A stretch of 64,000 bases of DNA, taken from Mytilus trossulus. Its lineage: Eukaryota; Mollusca; Bivalvia; Mytilida; Mytilidae. A program made the translations under genes and the position numbers. The stretch covers positions 34,387,578 to 34,451,577 of the forward strand of contig NC_086378.1 of the NCBI RefSeq assembly GCF_036588685.1, read 5' to 3'. Each line of letters begins with the position of its first letter. Position 1 is the first letter of the stretch. The notes beneath the pieces are model-generated. The model did not search any database and was not told where the DNA came from. It was given only the letters and a program-made list of their open reading frames with translations. Positions 1 to 12,687 of the stretch are shown here, piece after piece.

Positions 1-2960
1 CTGTCGCTCCACTAATCATACACAGAGCTCTATAGTCTGGTTGATTTTTCTCTCTCGGGTGTCTTCATAAGTTTCCAATGACTGAAGTTTTTAGTGCTTT
101 AAAGCGTGTTCGACATATATCCGACACTCTGATATAGAAAATTCATTTGTTTACACTTTCTTCTTTCTACTCGTGGTTAAGCTTTCAAGTTGGTGGCGTC
201 TATAGGGGTAAACATTTTCGAAGAACACATATGGCAAACAGTAGCTAACGACCACCACTGAACTACAGGCCCCTGACTTAGGACAGGCTAATGAAAAGTA
301 TTGCGGGCTTTAAGATTTTTGTTATATATTTCCTGCCTTTTTATCGCCCTATTCTATCCGGACTTTTTATAGTTTATTCAGCCTTGTTTGACATGAATTG
401 TCATCCTGCCTATTTTATGTGAAGTTGTTCATTCTGTCATTTTTTTAAAACTTGAAACTCCTGTCCTGCCTTTTTTTAAATTGAATCCTTGTCCCCTCCC
501 CCTCCCTGAAAAAGGTACCTCCGTAGAGTAGTAATATGTACACATCCAACAGATTTTATATAACACCATAAATATTTTTAGAGAACCCCTAGCATTGTTA
601 TCTTAAATAGAGAAAAAACCCATCGATCATCGGTGTTAATTTTACTATCGTCATTTTTTAATGAAACGGTTGGCGAATTTCCACAAAACATCTGCATAAA
701 GTGGTGTTAAGGTGTAAATGCAAAGTCATTATCATCGGCTATCATGCGTTTGAAACGCTGCAGGGATGTTCAACCGGTGAGTAGTGGGGCATGTATTACA
801 AGCGCATGAAATATTTGCCACTGGATGTATATTTAGCAACCAACAATCAATAAATCACAAACCCCTTATAAAGATAATACAAATTGAGCTGTAACTGTTC
901 ATATTAAGACAAAGTTGTAAGGAAATAAAGGGGGAAAATACATGTATTCGAAGCTATATGATCGCGAGTAAATTTCCTACAACTATAATGCAACATGTTT
1001 CAAGTTGAAATTGTAAAACAAAATCCTGTTTAAGGTGTTTTAAAATAGACCCCGTTAAATAAAAAAATAGGTGGATCGAAATGCATACACTCCCTTGTTT
1101 GCTTTTCATAACTTTATAAAAAATACCGTAAGAAACTTATTCACGAGTAGGTATAAAATAGATTATCATACCAGATTATTTGAAAGACCTGTTAAGGGCT
1201 CGCCGAAGAATTCACACACGTATGTATCCCGTGTCTCAGTTGCCCCGCACATCTACTGCATTTACATAAACGTCCCCCCTCTCTCATTTTTTGCATTGCT
1301 ATCTATTTCTCATATCTCTTATGGTAAAAATATTATTGAATATTCGTTCCATACGGAATTTCCTCCAAAAGGATCAATGCAGGTTTTTAAATTATATTCA
1401 ATGCATACACAGGTAATCTCTTTTGTGTTTTGACACAACCCCACATTTAAAATGTAATTTGTCAACCTCAGCATCGTGAATATACCTTTTCGTAACATGT
1501 CTATTACCTTGATTCGTATAATCTAATTGATATAAAAGATTTGAACATTAGTTTACATGTTGTATTGGCTACAATCGTTTAATAGTAATATAGGCGAATT
1601 TGATGAACAAGATGTAATAATACAGTGACTTTTGAAACCTCAAAATTCTATCTCATAGAATCTTAAATGAGAGGTACGGCCACTAGACTAATAAAGACAT
1701 TTTTATTTGTTATTTTTACAAAAACAATTGCTTATAATTGAGTTGTCGCTTTTAAAATTATAATCATAAAAAAACCATTTTACCTATTGCACTGATTTTG
1801 ATATAGACATGTCATTGTTATCTAGGTAAACAAGCATGTTATCACGGACATAGCTTTGAATGAAAAAAGGTGCAACAGACCATTCAGTATTATATCGTTG
1901 GTGTAACAAATAAAGCAGCTGTACAATGCCACGACAGACCATCATAGTAATGACAGTAAGTATGTTTATACTTGGGTAAGAAAAGGTATATTATTATTAA
2001 TTTAATTCTATTTTTAGTACAAAATGTAATTGTATTAATAAAATTATTAAAGTACGCATAAAGTGAATTTCTTTCTCGTGGAAAGCTCGAAATGTATTTA
2101 TCTTTTACTTTTGCTAATAGCTTAGAAGAAAATAAGAATAGTGTAATGTATTTTCTAGGATACTGAATTGTTCTTTAACTTACACCTTGAATTTCATTGG
2201 GCGCTTGTATATACATAAGAAAGCAAATTTCATTTGTTTGATTGGAACGTATTTCAAGAATGTTATACTTGTCTATAATATGCATCTTTTTTTCTAGAAA
2301 AAGTACAAAGTTGCTTAAAATCACACCAACAATGACCCCAAATATTTTTTTGAAAAAAATGTAGTTTTATATGCAATATATTGCGAAAAATCGCCACACT
2401 CATGATAAAGTATGAGAGAAAATCGCTTGTTTTCGATATATTGATATATTGAGTGACTGTTGATTTCTTAACGTACAGTGGCAAAAAGGTTCATGCATGT
2501 TCAGGACGAGAACACATTATCAATAAATACAAAAGGTAGGTCCTGTAGTAAAGTCCATTTGGAATTGAGAATTGAGAAATTTAGAATGCCACTGGAAAAT
2601 GAGGGTTAATTGGATAGGGAAACATATTTTCTTGCAACAGGCCCCCTAAAGACACATCAAAGAGGTGTTGCAAGAGTTCATAATGTGCAGAGCACTTTGC
2701 GCTCTCTCTACACGAGGCATCCTATTAAGCGTCCTAGTTCTAATCGGACGTGTTATCATAAAAAGAAGCGCAATAGGCTGAACTGATAGATCTTCGTTCC
2801 TTTTAATAACCTGATGATAGATGTTGAAACAAGAGGATCTTGAAGAATGATTCATTGTCACAGAACGGGTAATTCGCATTTTAAAAATCTAAACTTCGGA
2901 AATGTTTTAGGCTCACAAATTGTATTATTTTAAATAAACTAATCACAGATACCAGGTTAA
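1..2960. other. AT-rich intergenic DNA without a visible gene
   Basis: I see no coding exon here. Open frames are short, AT-rich and lack splice or domain support. The piece at about 243-292 (ACCACTGAACTACAGG, then CCTGACTTAGGACAGG) is an end fragment, minus orientation, of the dispersed repeat found complete at 38479-38769 and 41873-42330. Nothing else could be assigned. Confidence 0.5.
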
Positions 2961-2971
2961 AAATTGTGTAT

Positions 2972-3013
2972 TACAGACGTGCGTTTCCTCTATAAAAGAC
3001 TCACCAGTGACGC
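2972..3013 (-). ncRNA. Degraded type I hammerhead ribozyme (retrozyme relic)
   Basis: On the minus strand the order is stem I GCGTCA, CTGGTGAG, a GTC-led stem II region, GGAAAC, GCACGTC, TGTAA. It matches the family at 44793 and 55760 in layout. The core CTGATGA is CTGGTGA (conserved A6 changed to G), stem II is mismatched and the 3' stem I strand has decayed. Loss of A6 is expected to abolish cleavage, so this is a relic. Flanking sequence to about 3180 resembles the rest of the family repeat. Confidence 0.6.
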
Positions 3014-4481
3014 TTGATTCGAAAACGATAAAAAGTCCGAATAAATCACGAAGTTAAAGATCATAGAGTATCAAAAAGTTTGAAAGGTTTTGCCAAATAC
3101 ATCTAAAGTAAATCTATTCGTTGAGTAGAAAATATATATTCAGAATTTCGAAAAGTTAAAAGGTTTTTAAACAGTTAATTAGTAATTATTACCATGTTAA
3201 TGATAATTCATAATTATTACCATATCACTAATAATGCATGTCAACACAGAATTTTAAATGTTAAAATGCCAAGTAAAAGATGATGCTAAGGCCTAAATAT
3301 TCCGGAATGTTTTGCCATATTCATCTAAGGTAATCTATTCCTCAGATAGAAGTACATAATCATTTCGGGTTAGTGTTAAACACTTTGGTATTGTTCGCCT
3401 TTTTCACCCACTTCATGTTAACCGATTACTTATAATTATCCTTACCCAATATAATGGTCAATTTATCAATAATTTTCTAACAAAAAGGCTTTTAATTTAT
3501 CCTTAAATGTTATTCAGTCCACCGAACTTATGACAGTAATAAAAAAACCTAGAAGTGAGGAATATAAATTCTAGGAACTATTATTGTCTATCTATACATA
3601 TAATAAATTAGGATTAGCCATTAAAAAAAATACATATTTTTTTTTTTAGTTTTGTTTAATGTTGGTGTTATCTAACTAAAAGTTTTAAATTAATACATAA
3701 GATTGTAATTTCATAGAAGCATGACTCAAGTCGTATACAATATATGATAAGTACCGTAGTTATCAACCTGCCTCTTCTTTTAGCTAATCAATATAGCCCT
3801 TTTGTAACAGTTAAAAATCATGAGTTGGTAGTATGATTGCCCGAGTTTTTCTGTGAATCACATATACTTACATACACATAAGAAAATGTGGTATAATTTC
3901 CAATCTGCCATGAAACAACTGTCCACCAAACGATATAGAAGTTAACTACTGTATGTAACCGTACGGTGGATTTATATCATTATATATTGTACCCCTGGGA
4001 GATCATTTCGATGCGTGAATTAAAATTCTGTTGCTTTTCAGTTTTGCTATAATATGTTTCAAAGTCTTAATTCTATAAGATTTGGAATGCAATGAATTGT
4101 TCAACGAAATAAAAAATAGTTAGGACAACTAAAACTTCTAAATTCCCGATATGTTATTCTGTAAGTACAAAACTATATTTTGCAGCCTGAAGGTAGCTGT
4201 AAAACGAACCGTATTATTTAATCTTAAATGTTACAGGAACTGCTTACCCTTCTCTTCAACTGAGTTCTGTGATTTGTAGTTTTTAATGTATTTTTTTTTA
4301 AGACTTGTTCGTCTTTTCGTCGTTTTAAATTTTTATGAGTTTCGAACAGCGGTTTACTACTGTTGCCCTTATTTACTATTGTGTTTCCAGTTTTTTTGGA
4401 ATTTATTTTCCTTTAATCCTTCTTTGTGTGTTTTTTTTTCAGCTCTTTAAGTGTTTTTATAAGTTTGGACTTTGACCTCGA

Positions 4482-4525
4482 GCATCACTGAAGACATTTT
4501 ATTTGTCAAAATAAGCATCTGATGC
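4482..4525 (+). ncRNA. Degraded hammerhead-like motif, second family (unit 1)
   Basis: The order GCATCA, CTGAAGA, CATTTTATTTG, TCAAAA, TAAGCATC, TGATGC mirrors a type I hammerhead: stem I GCATCA pairs with TGATGC, and CTGAAGA is a valid core because position 7 is free. The GAAA strand reads TCAAAA and stem II is shortened by about two bases. It is therefore probably inactive. The stem I sequence differs from the GCGTCA family, so this is a separate lineage. Confidence 0.45.
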
Positions 4526-4793
4526 AATATATTGAGTACAGTTATTGTTATTGGGTATCTTCCGCCCCTTTTGTTTTACAATAAAACGTTCTTTCAAAAT
4601 CTTATTGTCTCAACAAAAAACAAGGTGCAGTAAAAGGAATTATCGCTATTTTGTGCATTTTTCCGTTGATCTAGTTTTGTGATAATTTTTCATGCTACTC
4701 GCTTGAGATGGAAAATTATCGCTAGAACCTAAGGAGGCACGTGGCGTGCTAATGAAATTGACAACGTCGTCATAGGTAAAATAGCGATAAACA

Positions 4794-4890
4794 GATTATC
4801 ATTGGTCATCTCAGCTCAATTACGTTTCTCGCTTTGGCCGTACCGGCTCAAGTGAGAAAATCAATCTCATTGAGATGATCAACGATAATC
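4794..4890. repeat. Foldback (hairpin) repeat, copy 1
   Basis: Two arms of roughly 45-50 bases, from GATTATCATTGGTCATCTCA to TGAGATGATCAACGATAATC, are imperfect reverse complements around GCCGTACCGGC. A second pair of short inverted words (TTATCGCTATTTT at about 4639, AAAATAGCGATAA at about 4778) encloses the DNA just upstream. It looks like a MITE-type foldback element. Copies recur at 6206 and 9577. Confidence 0.65.
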
Positions 4891-5893
4891 AATAAATCCC
4901 ATAAAATCAAGCCCATTGTCCACTTCTGTTGTCGACAATCGCCGTTGTATAATACTAAAACAATATTTTTGACTATTTGATTCCATTTTGTATTTATTAT
5001 TGTTTATCAGTTACATATTGCATGTGTCTTCGACTGAATAGCTGATATGCAAAAAATACAGGCTGCACCAAGAATACACCATACCCCCTTTCTGTGCGTT
5101 TTGAAATAATTGCAAGAATATTAAATTTATATTAAGATCGTAATATAGAAGCATGACTCAAGTCGTATACAATATATGATAAGTACCGTAGTTATCAACC
5201 TGCCTCTTCTTTTAGCTAATCAATATAGCCCTTTTGTAACAGTTAAAAATCATGAGTTGGTAGTATGATTGCCCGAGTTTTTCTGTGAATCACATATACT
5301 TACATACACATAAGAAAATGTGGTATAATTTCCAATCTGCCATGAAACAACTGTCCACCAAACGATATAGAAGTTAACTACTGTATGTAACCGTACGGTG
5401 GATTTATATCATTATATATTGTACCCCTGGGAGATCATTTCGATGCGTGAATTAAAATTCTGTTGCTTTTCAGTTTTGCTATAATATGTTTCAAAGTCTT
5501 AATTCTATAAGATTTGGAATGCAATGAATTGTTCAACGAAATAAAAAATAGTTAGGACAACTAAAACTTCTAAATTCCCGATATGTTATTCTGTAAGTAC
5601 AAAACTATATTTTGCAGCCTGAAGGTAGCTGTAAAACGAACCGTATTATTTAATCTTAAATGTTACAGGAACTGCTTACCCTGATTTGTAGTTTTTAATG
5701 TATTTTTTTTTAAGACTTGTTCGTCTTTTCGTCGTTTTAAATTTTTATGAGTTTCGAACAGCGGTTTACTACTGTTGCCCTTATTTACTATTGTGTTTCC
5801 AGTTTTTTTGGAATTTATTTTCCTTTAATCCTTCTTTGTGTGTTTTTTTTTCAGCTCTTTAAGTGTTTTTATAAGTTTGGACTTTGACCTCGA

Positions 5894-5937
5894 GCATCAC
5901 TGAAGACATTTTATTTGTCAAAATAAGCATCTGATGC
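5894..5937 (+). ncRNA. Degraded hammerhead-like motif, second family (unit 2)
   Basis: Identical to the motif at 4482-4525 and present only because the surrounding 1.4 kb is duplicated. It has the same broken GAAA strand. Confidence 0.45.
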
Positions 5938-6205
5938 AATATATTGAGTACAGTTATTGTTATTGGGTATCTTCCGCCCCTTTTGTTTTACAATAAAACG
6001 TTCTTTCAAAATCTTATTGTCTCAACAAAAAACAAGGTGCAGTAAAAGGAATTATCGCTATTTTGTGCATTTTTCCGTTGATCTAGTTTTGTGATAATTT
6101 TTCATGCTACTCGCTTGAGATGGAAAATTATCGCTAGAACCTAAGGAGGCACGTGGCGTGCTAATGAAATTGACAACGTCGTCATAGGTAAAATAGCGAT
6201 AAACA

Positions 6206-6302
6206 GATTATCATTGGTCATCTCAGCTCAATTACGTTTCTCGCTTTGGCCGTACCGGCTCAAGTGAGAAAATCAATCTCATTGAGATGATCAACGATAA
6301 TC
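6206..6302. repeat. Foldback (hairpin) repeat, copy 2
   Basis: The duplicate of 4794-4890 inside the second 1.4-kb unit. Confidence 0.65.
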
Positions 6303-6552
6303 AATAAATCCCATAAAATCAAGCCCATTGTCCACTTCTGTTGTCGACAATCGCCGTTGTATAATACTAAAACAATATTTTTGACTATTTGATTCCATTT
6401 TGTATTTATTATTGTTTATCAGTTACATATTGCATGTGTCTTCGACTGAATAGCTGATATGCAAAAAATACAGGCTGCACCAAGAATACACCATACCCCC
6501 TTTCTGTGCGTTTTGAAATAATTGCAAGAATATTAAATTTATATTAAGATCG

Positions 6553-7165
6553 TTGAAGGCAAATTTGAGTTATCGTACAAAGTGTTGACAACTGACGACT
6601 AACATTGGTATCCATAACACGTCTTCGATGAGCGTTACAAAATTCAATTGTATACGATAACTTGTTTGAACCTACCTCATTAATGAATGCTTATTTTATT
6701 TCTACTTGCAACAAGTTGCTTACTATGTGTTTTCTAGCTATAAGTAATACTCAATAGTTGTTTAACATGTTTTAATGACATTTCATGTAGCAATTTCATT
6801 GTGCATGGGTATCATTACATTTATTACGCCTACAAATATATATATGCCTGAATAAAGACACTGTCAAATTAGCTGTCACCTATATGAAGGTATATGAATG
6901 TTACTTTTAAATACTGGCATAATAAAATGTATACGCCATTTTCAACATCACGCAGTGATACTACTCAGAACTAGCGAGTTCATATTGAGTTTTGTAGCTG
7001 CGTACATGAATTTTATTGCTGAAGTCACGAAATCCAGTGAACAACGTACCGGACGACTGACTGTTGGTGTTCAACGAATTTCCATCACGTCTGACATGTA
7101 AACCATTTCTTAAACAGATTTAAGTTCACAGCATCATATAGTATAATATATTAGTCCTCGTTATT
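6553..7165. other. 3' flank of the truncated SLC34 copy
   Basis: No gene is visible. On the minus strand an AATAAA polyadenylation signal lies at about 7011-7017, roughly 150 bases past the SLC34 stop codon, and may end that transcript. The open frame at 6898-7101 on the plus strand has no support. Confidence 0.35.
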
Positions 7166-10100
7166 CTATAATACTGTAAATGCTGTGTTGTCATAATTGT
7201 GATCAGAAAAGGTTGGATCATCTTCTATATTAGAAACTGTATTTTCTGTTTCATTTTTACAACATTTACATACTCCAAAAACTATTCTTATCACGTTGTC
7301 TAATGGTTTGAAAGAATGGCAGCACAACGGCAAAAAGTTCCAATTTTTCAAAATTGAAGGCAAACAGTAGTTGCATTTCGATTGACAACAATTAACTATA
7401 GAAATACACAGTAATACAAATAATATTATTGAGCCAATAATAGCAAATGGCAGCGTTCCCGCTAAGGATAGTCCAAAAATGAAGCCCGGAAGAGCTAAGA
7501 ACATCATTATTAAATATACGACTGAGAACCAACGATATTTTGCAGTGATATTTCCCAGCTTTTTCGCAAGGTTAATTGGCGCTTTTCTTGTAATTGGTAT
7601 AGGATAAAATAAAAGTATTCCCGAGAAATTAAAAAATAAATGACAAAGTGCAATCTGTAGTGCGTGCGGTAAAGCCTTTGCTGGACTTGCAAGCGCAGCA
7701 AGTATTCCTGTAATACAAGTTCCAATGTTTGAACCAAGAGTAAGAGGAAACATCCGGTCAAGGCTTACAACTCCAACTCCAACTAATGGCGTTAACGTTG
7801 ATGTGAATATAGAACTACTCTGGACAAGAATCGTCATTCCTGAAAAAAGGAATATCAAGCTGTAATTGAAGTAAAAAATAACATGATGAAGAAACTGACC
7901 AAATTTGATAATTCGAAGCATTAACAGATACATTTTGAAAAGGTCCATGGTGTATCTTGTTGAAGGATTGTAGACACCCTGTTTTGTTCACATTTTTTAC
8001 AGTTCCAATGAATGTTTGTTTATTTTTTATCATATTTTCTTCATGATTTTTGTTTGCGTCCAGTTAAACTATTGACAACTACGATGAAAAGCTTATATCA
8101 ATATTTGCACTTCAATAATAAGCTAGATACATCTTACAGTTTAATGCATATTCTCAAGTTTAAATTAACTATGGTTATAAGAAGAAAAAAAACATATTTA
8201 ACAAACGCGTGCAGTTATATAATGTTTTGGCCTAAAATTGATAGTATGCATGCGTTTAGAAAAAATATCAGCCTAAAATTCCATGATTTTTAAAAGATTT
8301 GTTTTGATTTTGATTTCAGACCATTTAAATTGCCCATCAACAGATCTGGTTATACAATATCAAACTTTAAATTAACGTTACAAAAGACAGTATGGCTTTT
8401 ATGAATCTGCATAACTTGACCTGAAATATAGCGACAGTTGAACTATGCAAATAAACAACAAAATATCACTTGTGCTTTTTTGTGTTCGACATTGCTCTTA
8501 TGACATCAAACGTTCTTCTAATGGCGCAGAAAATAGACATAATCTATATTAATAGAGAAAGGGATTATCATAACAAACCTGTTCCAACGATTATTGCAAC
8601 ATATCCTGTCAGATGTTTAAACACTCCAGGGAAATCTGAGTTGATGATCTTCTTGACAATTTTAGCAACTGAGCCCTTCAGGAGTGAATTAAGCAGTTTC
8701 ACCATAAGGATCAGAGATACCACGATTAATCCAAGGGAAATAAGTAAAAGAAGTATTCCGATAGTGGAATCAGACAAGTCTGTTTTGGCAAACAAATTGT
8801 CACCTATAAAAATAATAGCATTTCTGACAAACAATAGAAATATTTCAAAAACCGTCATTCTAGATGGATGAAAACAAAACCGAAAACAAACTTATCTTAA
8901 CTCAAGGAGATGTTGAATATTATCAGTAGTTTAGTACATCTCAATTATGTAAAAACTTTACTTTGCCATAAAATGAAACATAATATTGATAATGAGATCA
9001 TTTTCAAAACTGATATGTGTTTCGTCAAGATTGTACATACAATTGTGTATATAATTAGTTATCAAAGGTACCAGGATTATAATTTAGTACGCCAGAAAAT
9101 ATGGTACGTCAGATGTTTTATTTGACAATGTTTTATAATACTGTCAATGCTATGAGTTGATAGTTTATATTGTGACCATAACAACAGGCTAGTTCGCATA
9201 TATTGAATGTTATGAATTAAGCAGTTAGTTTCCCCGTTTGAACTGTTTCACATTTTGATGTCGGGGCCTTTTATAACTAACCATATGGTATTGTGTTTTA
9301 CTCGGGTGATAAGATGTCTCATTTGCAATCATATCATATCTCATTTTTCATATTAAATCAAACAATTAAAAGCAAAATGAGCAAAATGACGCCGGAAATG
9401 TTCGAATTGTAGTCACGTCCATAAATATAACCCAACAAATTTATATTATTCACCCAGTTTGTACTAACATAAGTAACACAACGGGTGCCACATGTAAAGC
9501 ATGATCTTTTTACTCTGCCAGAACTCCACAGATCATCCCCGGTTTTTGGTAGGGTTCTTGTTTTTTAGTTATTATAGATTATCGATGATCATTTCAACGA
9601 GATTGATTTTCTCGCATGAGCCGGTACGGCGAAAGTTAGAAAAGCAATCGAGTTGAGATGACCAATGATAATCTGTTTATCGCAATTTTATCTGTGACAA
9701 CGTTGTCAATTTCTCTAGACTACACGTGTCGTACATTTCTTTAAAGTTGAAACTTACATCTTTCTACGTTGATTGTCTTCATTAGTGTCTCGTCACTTTT
9801 CCAATCGATAAAAGAATTGTTTGTGTTAAAGCCTTCTAAAGTATAATTAATATCTTGTCTTTTCAACTGACGAACTATTGTTGAATCTGAAAATAATTGT
9901 AAAGTCTTAATAAAACAAAAACACATACAGCAACAAATAAGACAAATATATTTTAAAAACTTAATTGTGTCTGGATGGAGTCCTCATTTCTGTATTCTTA
10001 CTTTTTATGGTATTATCATCAAATTTTTCATTTTGTTTGGCAATTATTCTCATTTCTTTATTTCTTTTCAACTTTTTTTAAAAGAATCCTTTAATATATT

Positions 10101-11455
10101 AGTCTTCTAATTTGGCCATTTTTCAGTCTTTATATATTTATTACATTATTTTCATTTCTATAAACTCATCCAGACACTCATCAAAGTAGCATTTGTAAAA
10201 TTTTCAAAGTAATCACAAGAAGCTTCGAGGGCCAAATACAGATATTTTTTGAAACTATCTATACCTTTTCACTCTTCTCAAAAAATAACAACGATGATAA
10301 AATTATATTCAAGAAATACTGATAAATATCAATTATCTGGCTGATTTTTAATGAGAACACGCCCATTTTTATATGTGCGTGAGCTCCGTACATACAATTC
10401 TTGATTATAGTTGAGAAGATATTTTAGGGTTAAATTAACTTTTAGTTATAACACTTACTGAATAATACACTTACTGTAAATACTATGATGGTCTACCGTA
10501 GTATTGAAGGGCTGCTTAATCTGTTTGCACCAACGATGTAACACCGAACGGTCTGATGCACCATTTTCATTCAATGCAATGTCTGTGATTACATGTTTGT
10601 TTACCTGGAAAAGTAACACATGTTATTTAATCGATACATTACGCTCATGCACGTTCATGGGGCGGAGATCATCAGCAGTGGTATGCTCCTAACACAAAAC
10701 TTCTCCAATTGATGTTTGACGAATAAGAACTGAAATCAACTCTACACAAATTTTGCGACAGTTTCACCAATTTGATACGTCTGAATGCATATCAGGGGAC
10801 CATGACCCTGCCGAAGCACTTATAATATTATATTTGGGTTCATGCGATTCCACCAGATTTTGTTAATAAACTATATCCTTCTTATTAACTGACTATTTTC
10901 TGGGAATCCCACATCAGAGAACCTAACTTTTACAGGCATTGCTCAATTGTTTTAGCCCTGGAAACGCATGAAATACTTCCACTGGAAGATTAGCAAACAA
11001 AATCAATCCTAGATATATAATACGTAAATATAATTTCTTTCTTATTCAAATCCTAATATAAATGATGATTTATTGATTGTTGATTGCTGAATTTCCAGTG
11101 GAAAATATTTGATGCTTGTTTAGGACAATCTGTATCATGATAATTACCTTAACAATGACCTCTGTAAACGGTCTTGTTATAATTTTCAACATGTCTTTTT
11201 TCTTTCCAGATTCTGTTAAATGTAAACTTCCAACAATGGCGCTTGTCAGGTAATATAAATAATGAAACGCTATTTCTATTGGTAGAAGGATAATTACAGA
11301 CAACCAATTAAACATGTCGTGTACTGTAGCTCCACCAAACGCCTTCCGGAACTCCTCTCGATCTCCGGACTGGGTCAATGAAACTATGGTATTTGTAACT
11401 GAAGTTCCAATATTGGCTCCCATTACCATAGGAATTGCAGTCTTAATTGGAATAA
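7166..11455 (-). CDS. SLC34A: SLC34 sodium-phosphate cotransporter, 5'-truncated copy (five exons)
   Basis: Exons in transcript order are 11148-11455, 10475-10604, 9758-9886, 8579-8803 and 7166-7839. All have GT/AG borders and compatible phases (1-0-1-1-1), giving 487 codons to a TAG stop. The first exon carries [11 protein letters not shown] and [11 protein letters not shown]. The third and fourth encode the extracellular loop with paired Cys (RWC...ERC) and NxS/T sites. The last has the second QSSS motif, GSNIGTCITG, further membrane segments, a short Cys cluster and the C-terminus AFTVL, a likely class I PDZ ligand. In this superfamily the two QSSS repeats together form the Na+/phosphate site, so a protein without the first cannot be a normal transporter. 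No equivalent of the four 5' exons seen in the 30148-44102 copy was found between 11456 and 16000. The reading frame is otherwise open and intron sites are intact, so truncation is recent, or the missing exons were lost from the assembly. Confidence 0.85.
9059..9345. repeat. Fragments of two dispersed repeats inside an SLC34 intron
   Basis: Bases 9059-9095 are the 3' part of the hammerhead repeat on the minus strand (TGGCGTACTAAATTATAATC, then CTGGTACCTTTGAT) with the ribozyme core missing. Bases about 9210-9345 are a degraded plus-strand copy of the abundant repeat that contains GGGGCCTTTTATA and ends near ATCATATC. Confidence 0.6.
9577..9673. repeat. Foldback (hairpin) repeat, copy 3
   Basis: Same family as 4794-4890 but in the opposite orientation. 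It starts GATTATCGATGATCATTTCA, has GAGCCGGTACGGC at the centre, and ends GACCAATGATAATC. It lies just downstream of SLC34 exon 9758-9886 in transcript order. Confidence 0.6.
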
Positions 11456-11904
11456 CTAAAATGCAATACGTAAATTCTTACTGAATTGCCATGGCAAGCA
11501 TTTTATACAGAGCCTGAAAAGATTAAGTTTAAAGTTCCTATGTTTGAACTTTCATGTTACATTTTAACTGTAGATATTAGTATTATAATGTGGTACATCT
11601 GACAATCATTTTATCTACATAAGATTTATTAATGTCGTCCGAAACAGTTAAGAATCCGATTCAAAAAAGAAAATGTGCCTTATACAACTTTCTATGTCTA
11701 CGGGAATAAAAGAAAATCATTTCAGGCAATTCTAAAATTTCATAAACAGTAACTTTACATGAAATGGCCATATCGACCATATTCTATTTCAACGTACACG
11801 TCTATTGGACTGAATCATATTACATAGCACCAACAGTGTTTTAATGGCTTGCATCAAACAAGTCAAACAAAAATGTTTTTTTCCTGCACAAGGAAAACTT
11901 TCTT

Positions 11905-12270
11905 TCTTTCTTTCTTTTCTCAGCTAGCTATAAAACAAGGTACAATCCACCATTTTATACACAAGAGAATGTCTTAACCAAGTCAGGAATATGACAGTTG
12001 TTATGATCCATTCGTTTGATGTGTTTAAGCTTTGATTTTACCATATGATTTGGGACTTTCGGTTTTGAATTTTCCTCGAAGTTCGATATTTTTGTTATTT
12101 TACTTTGTGAGACTTTGAAGAATGATTTTAAAGTAATGATCGTGTTATTTAGAACCTTAACCAAACTTACTATCAGATCTGACACGTTCCCATTTGAATC
12201 TACCTCTACAACTACCTTTGGAACCTTAAATTGATTTTTTTCTCGTAAAATTCTTTTCATGGTCATACAA
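11905..12270 (+). repeat. Dispersed mussel-type repeat, plus copy
   Basis: It contains CTAGCTATAAAACAAGG, CCACCATTTTATAC, CAGGAATATGACAGTTGTTA, TTCGTTTGATGTGTTTAAGC and GGGACTTTCGGTTTTGAATT. The same words occur in reverse orientation at 13150-13445. I recognise this as a family common in mussel genomic DNA, from memory. The 103-codon open frame on the opposite strand is a by-product of the repeat. Confidence 0.7.
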
Positions 12271-12687
12271 TTTTAATACGAAGATTTACCAAATAAGTAC
12301 ATTTACAATTCCATGTCCAAAAGAAATCAAATACAGAAAAGCATGAACAGTGAAGAGTAGACAATAAAAAAAATGAGGACAATGTTTGAACAGACGAATA
12401 ATACGTCTATCTTATTGATACACATTACTAAATTCTTCCCAAATATACTCAAGAAAGGACGAATATATGTCCGATGAAAAGTTTGTTTTATTGATATATA
12501 ATTTAACTATCGTCTTATTTTCGCATTTCTTTTACAAACAAAATGACGGTGACCTTTAGCTGTTAATTGCTGTGTCATTTGTTCTCTTGTGGAGAGCATG
12601 GTGCATACCATACTTTTTTTTTATTATATGCATGTCTTATGTTATTCTAGATCATAGCAAAAGATTAAAATAAAAAAATCTATTTAC

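Larger units (their letters stand above)
3713..5140. repeat. Tandem 1.4-kb duplication, unit 1
   Basis: This unit starts ATAGAAGCATGACTCAAG and ends ATATTAAGATCG. It is repeated almost letter for letter in the next unit. Compared with unit 2 it has 20 extra bases in the stretch TCTCTTCAACTGAGTTCTGT. It contains a degraded hammerhead-like motif and a foldback repeat but no supported coding region. The near identity means a recent duplication or an uncollapsed assembly duplicate. Confidence 0.95.
5145..6552. repeat. Tandem 1.4-kb duplication, unit 2
   Basis: This is the direct, adjacent copy of 3713-5140, offset by 1432 at the start and 1412 after a single 20-base deletion (GCTTACCCTGATTTG here). 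I saw no other clear difference between the units. The junction sequence is TCGTAAT, so only about four bases separate the copies. Confidence 0.95.

Noticed and set aside
8470-8871. 133-codon plus frame
   Set aside because: It is the antisense of SLC34 exon 8579-8803, which has the clear homologous protein on the minus strand.
11480-11525. Possible tiny exon (acceptor TTTTCAG, then CTCTGTATAAAATGC, donor GTAAGAAT) upstream of SLC34 exon 11148-11455
   Set aside because: One frame fits the downstream phase, but the peptide (LCIKCLPWQF) has no similarity to the SLC34 sequence expected there, and no upstream phase-2 partner exists.
11955-12266. 103-codon minus frame that looks protein-like (PKVVVEVDSNGNVSDL)
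   Set aside because: It lies in a dispersed repeat whose reverse copy at 13150-13445 does not keep the frame. No splice support joins it convincingly to the MDYEIKQ exon.
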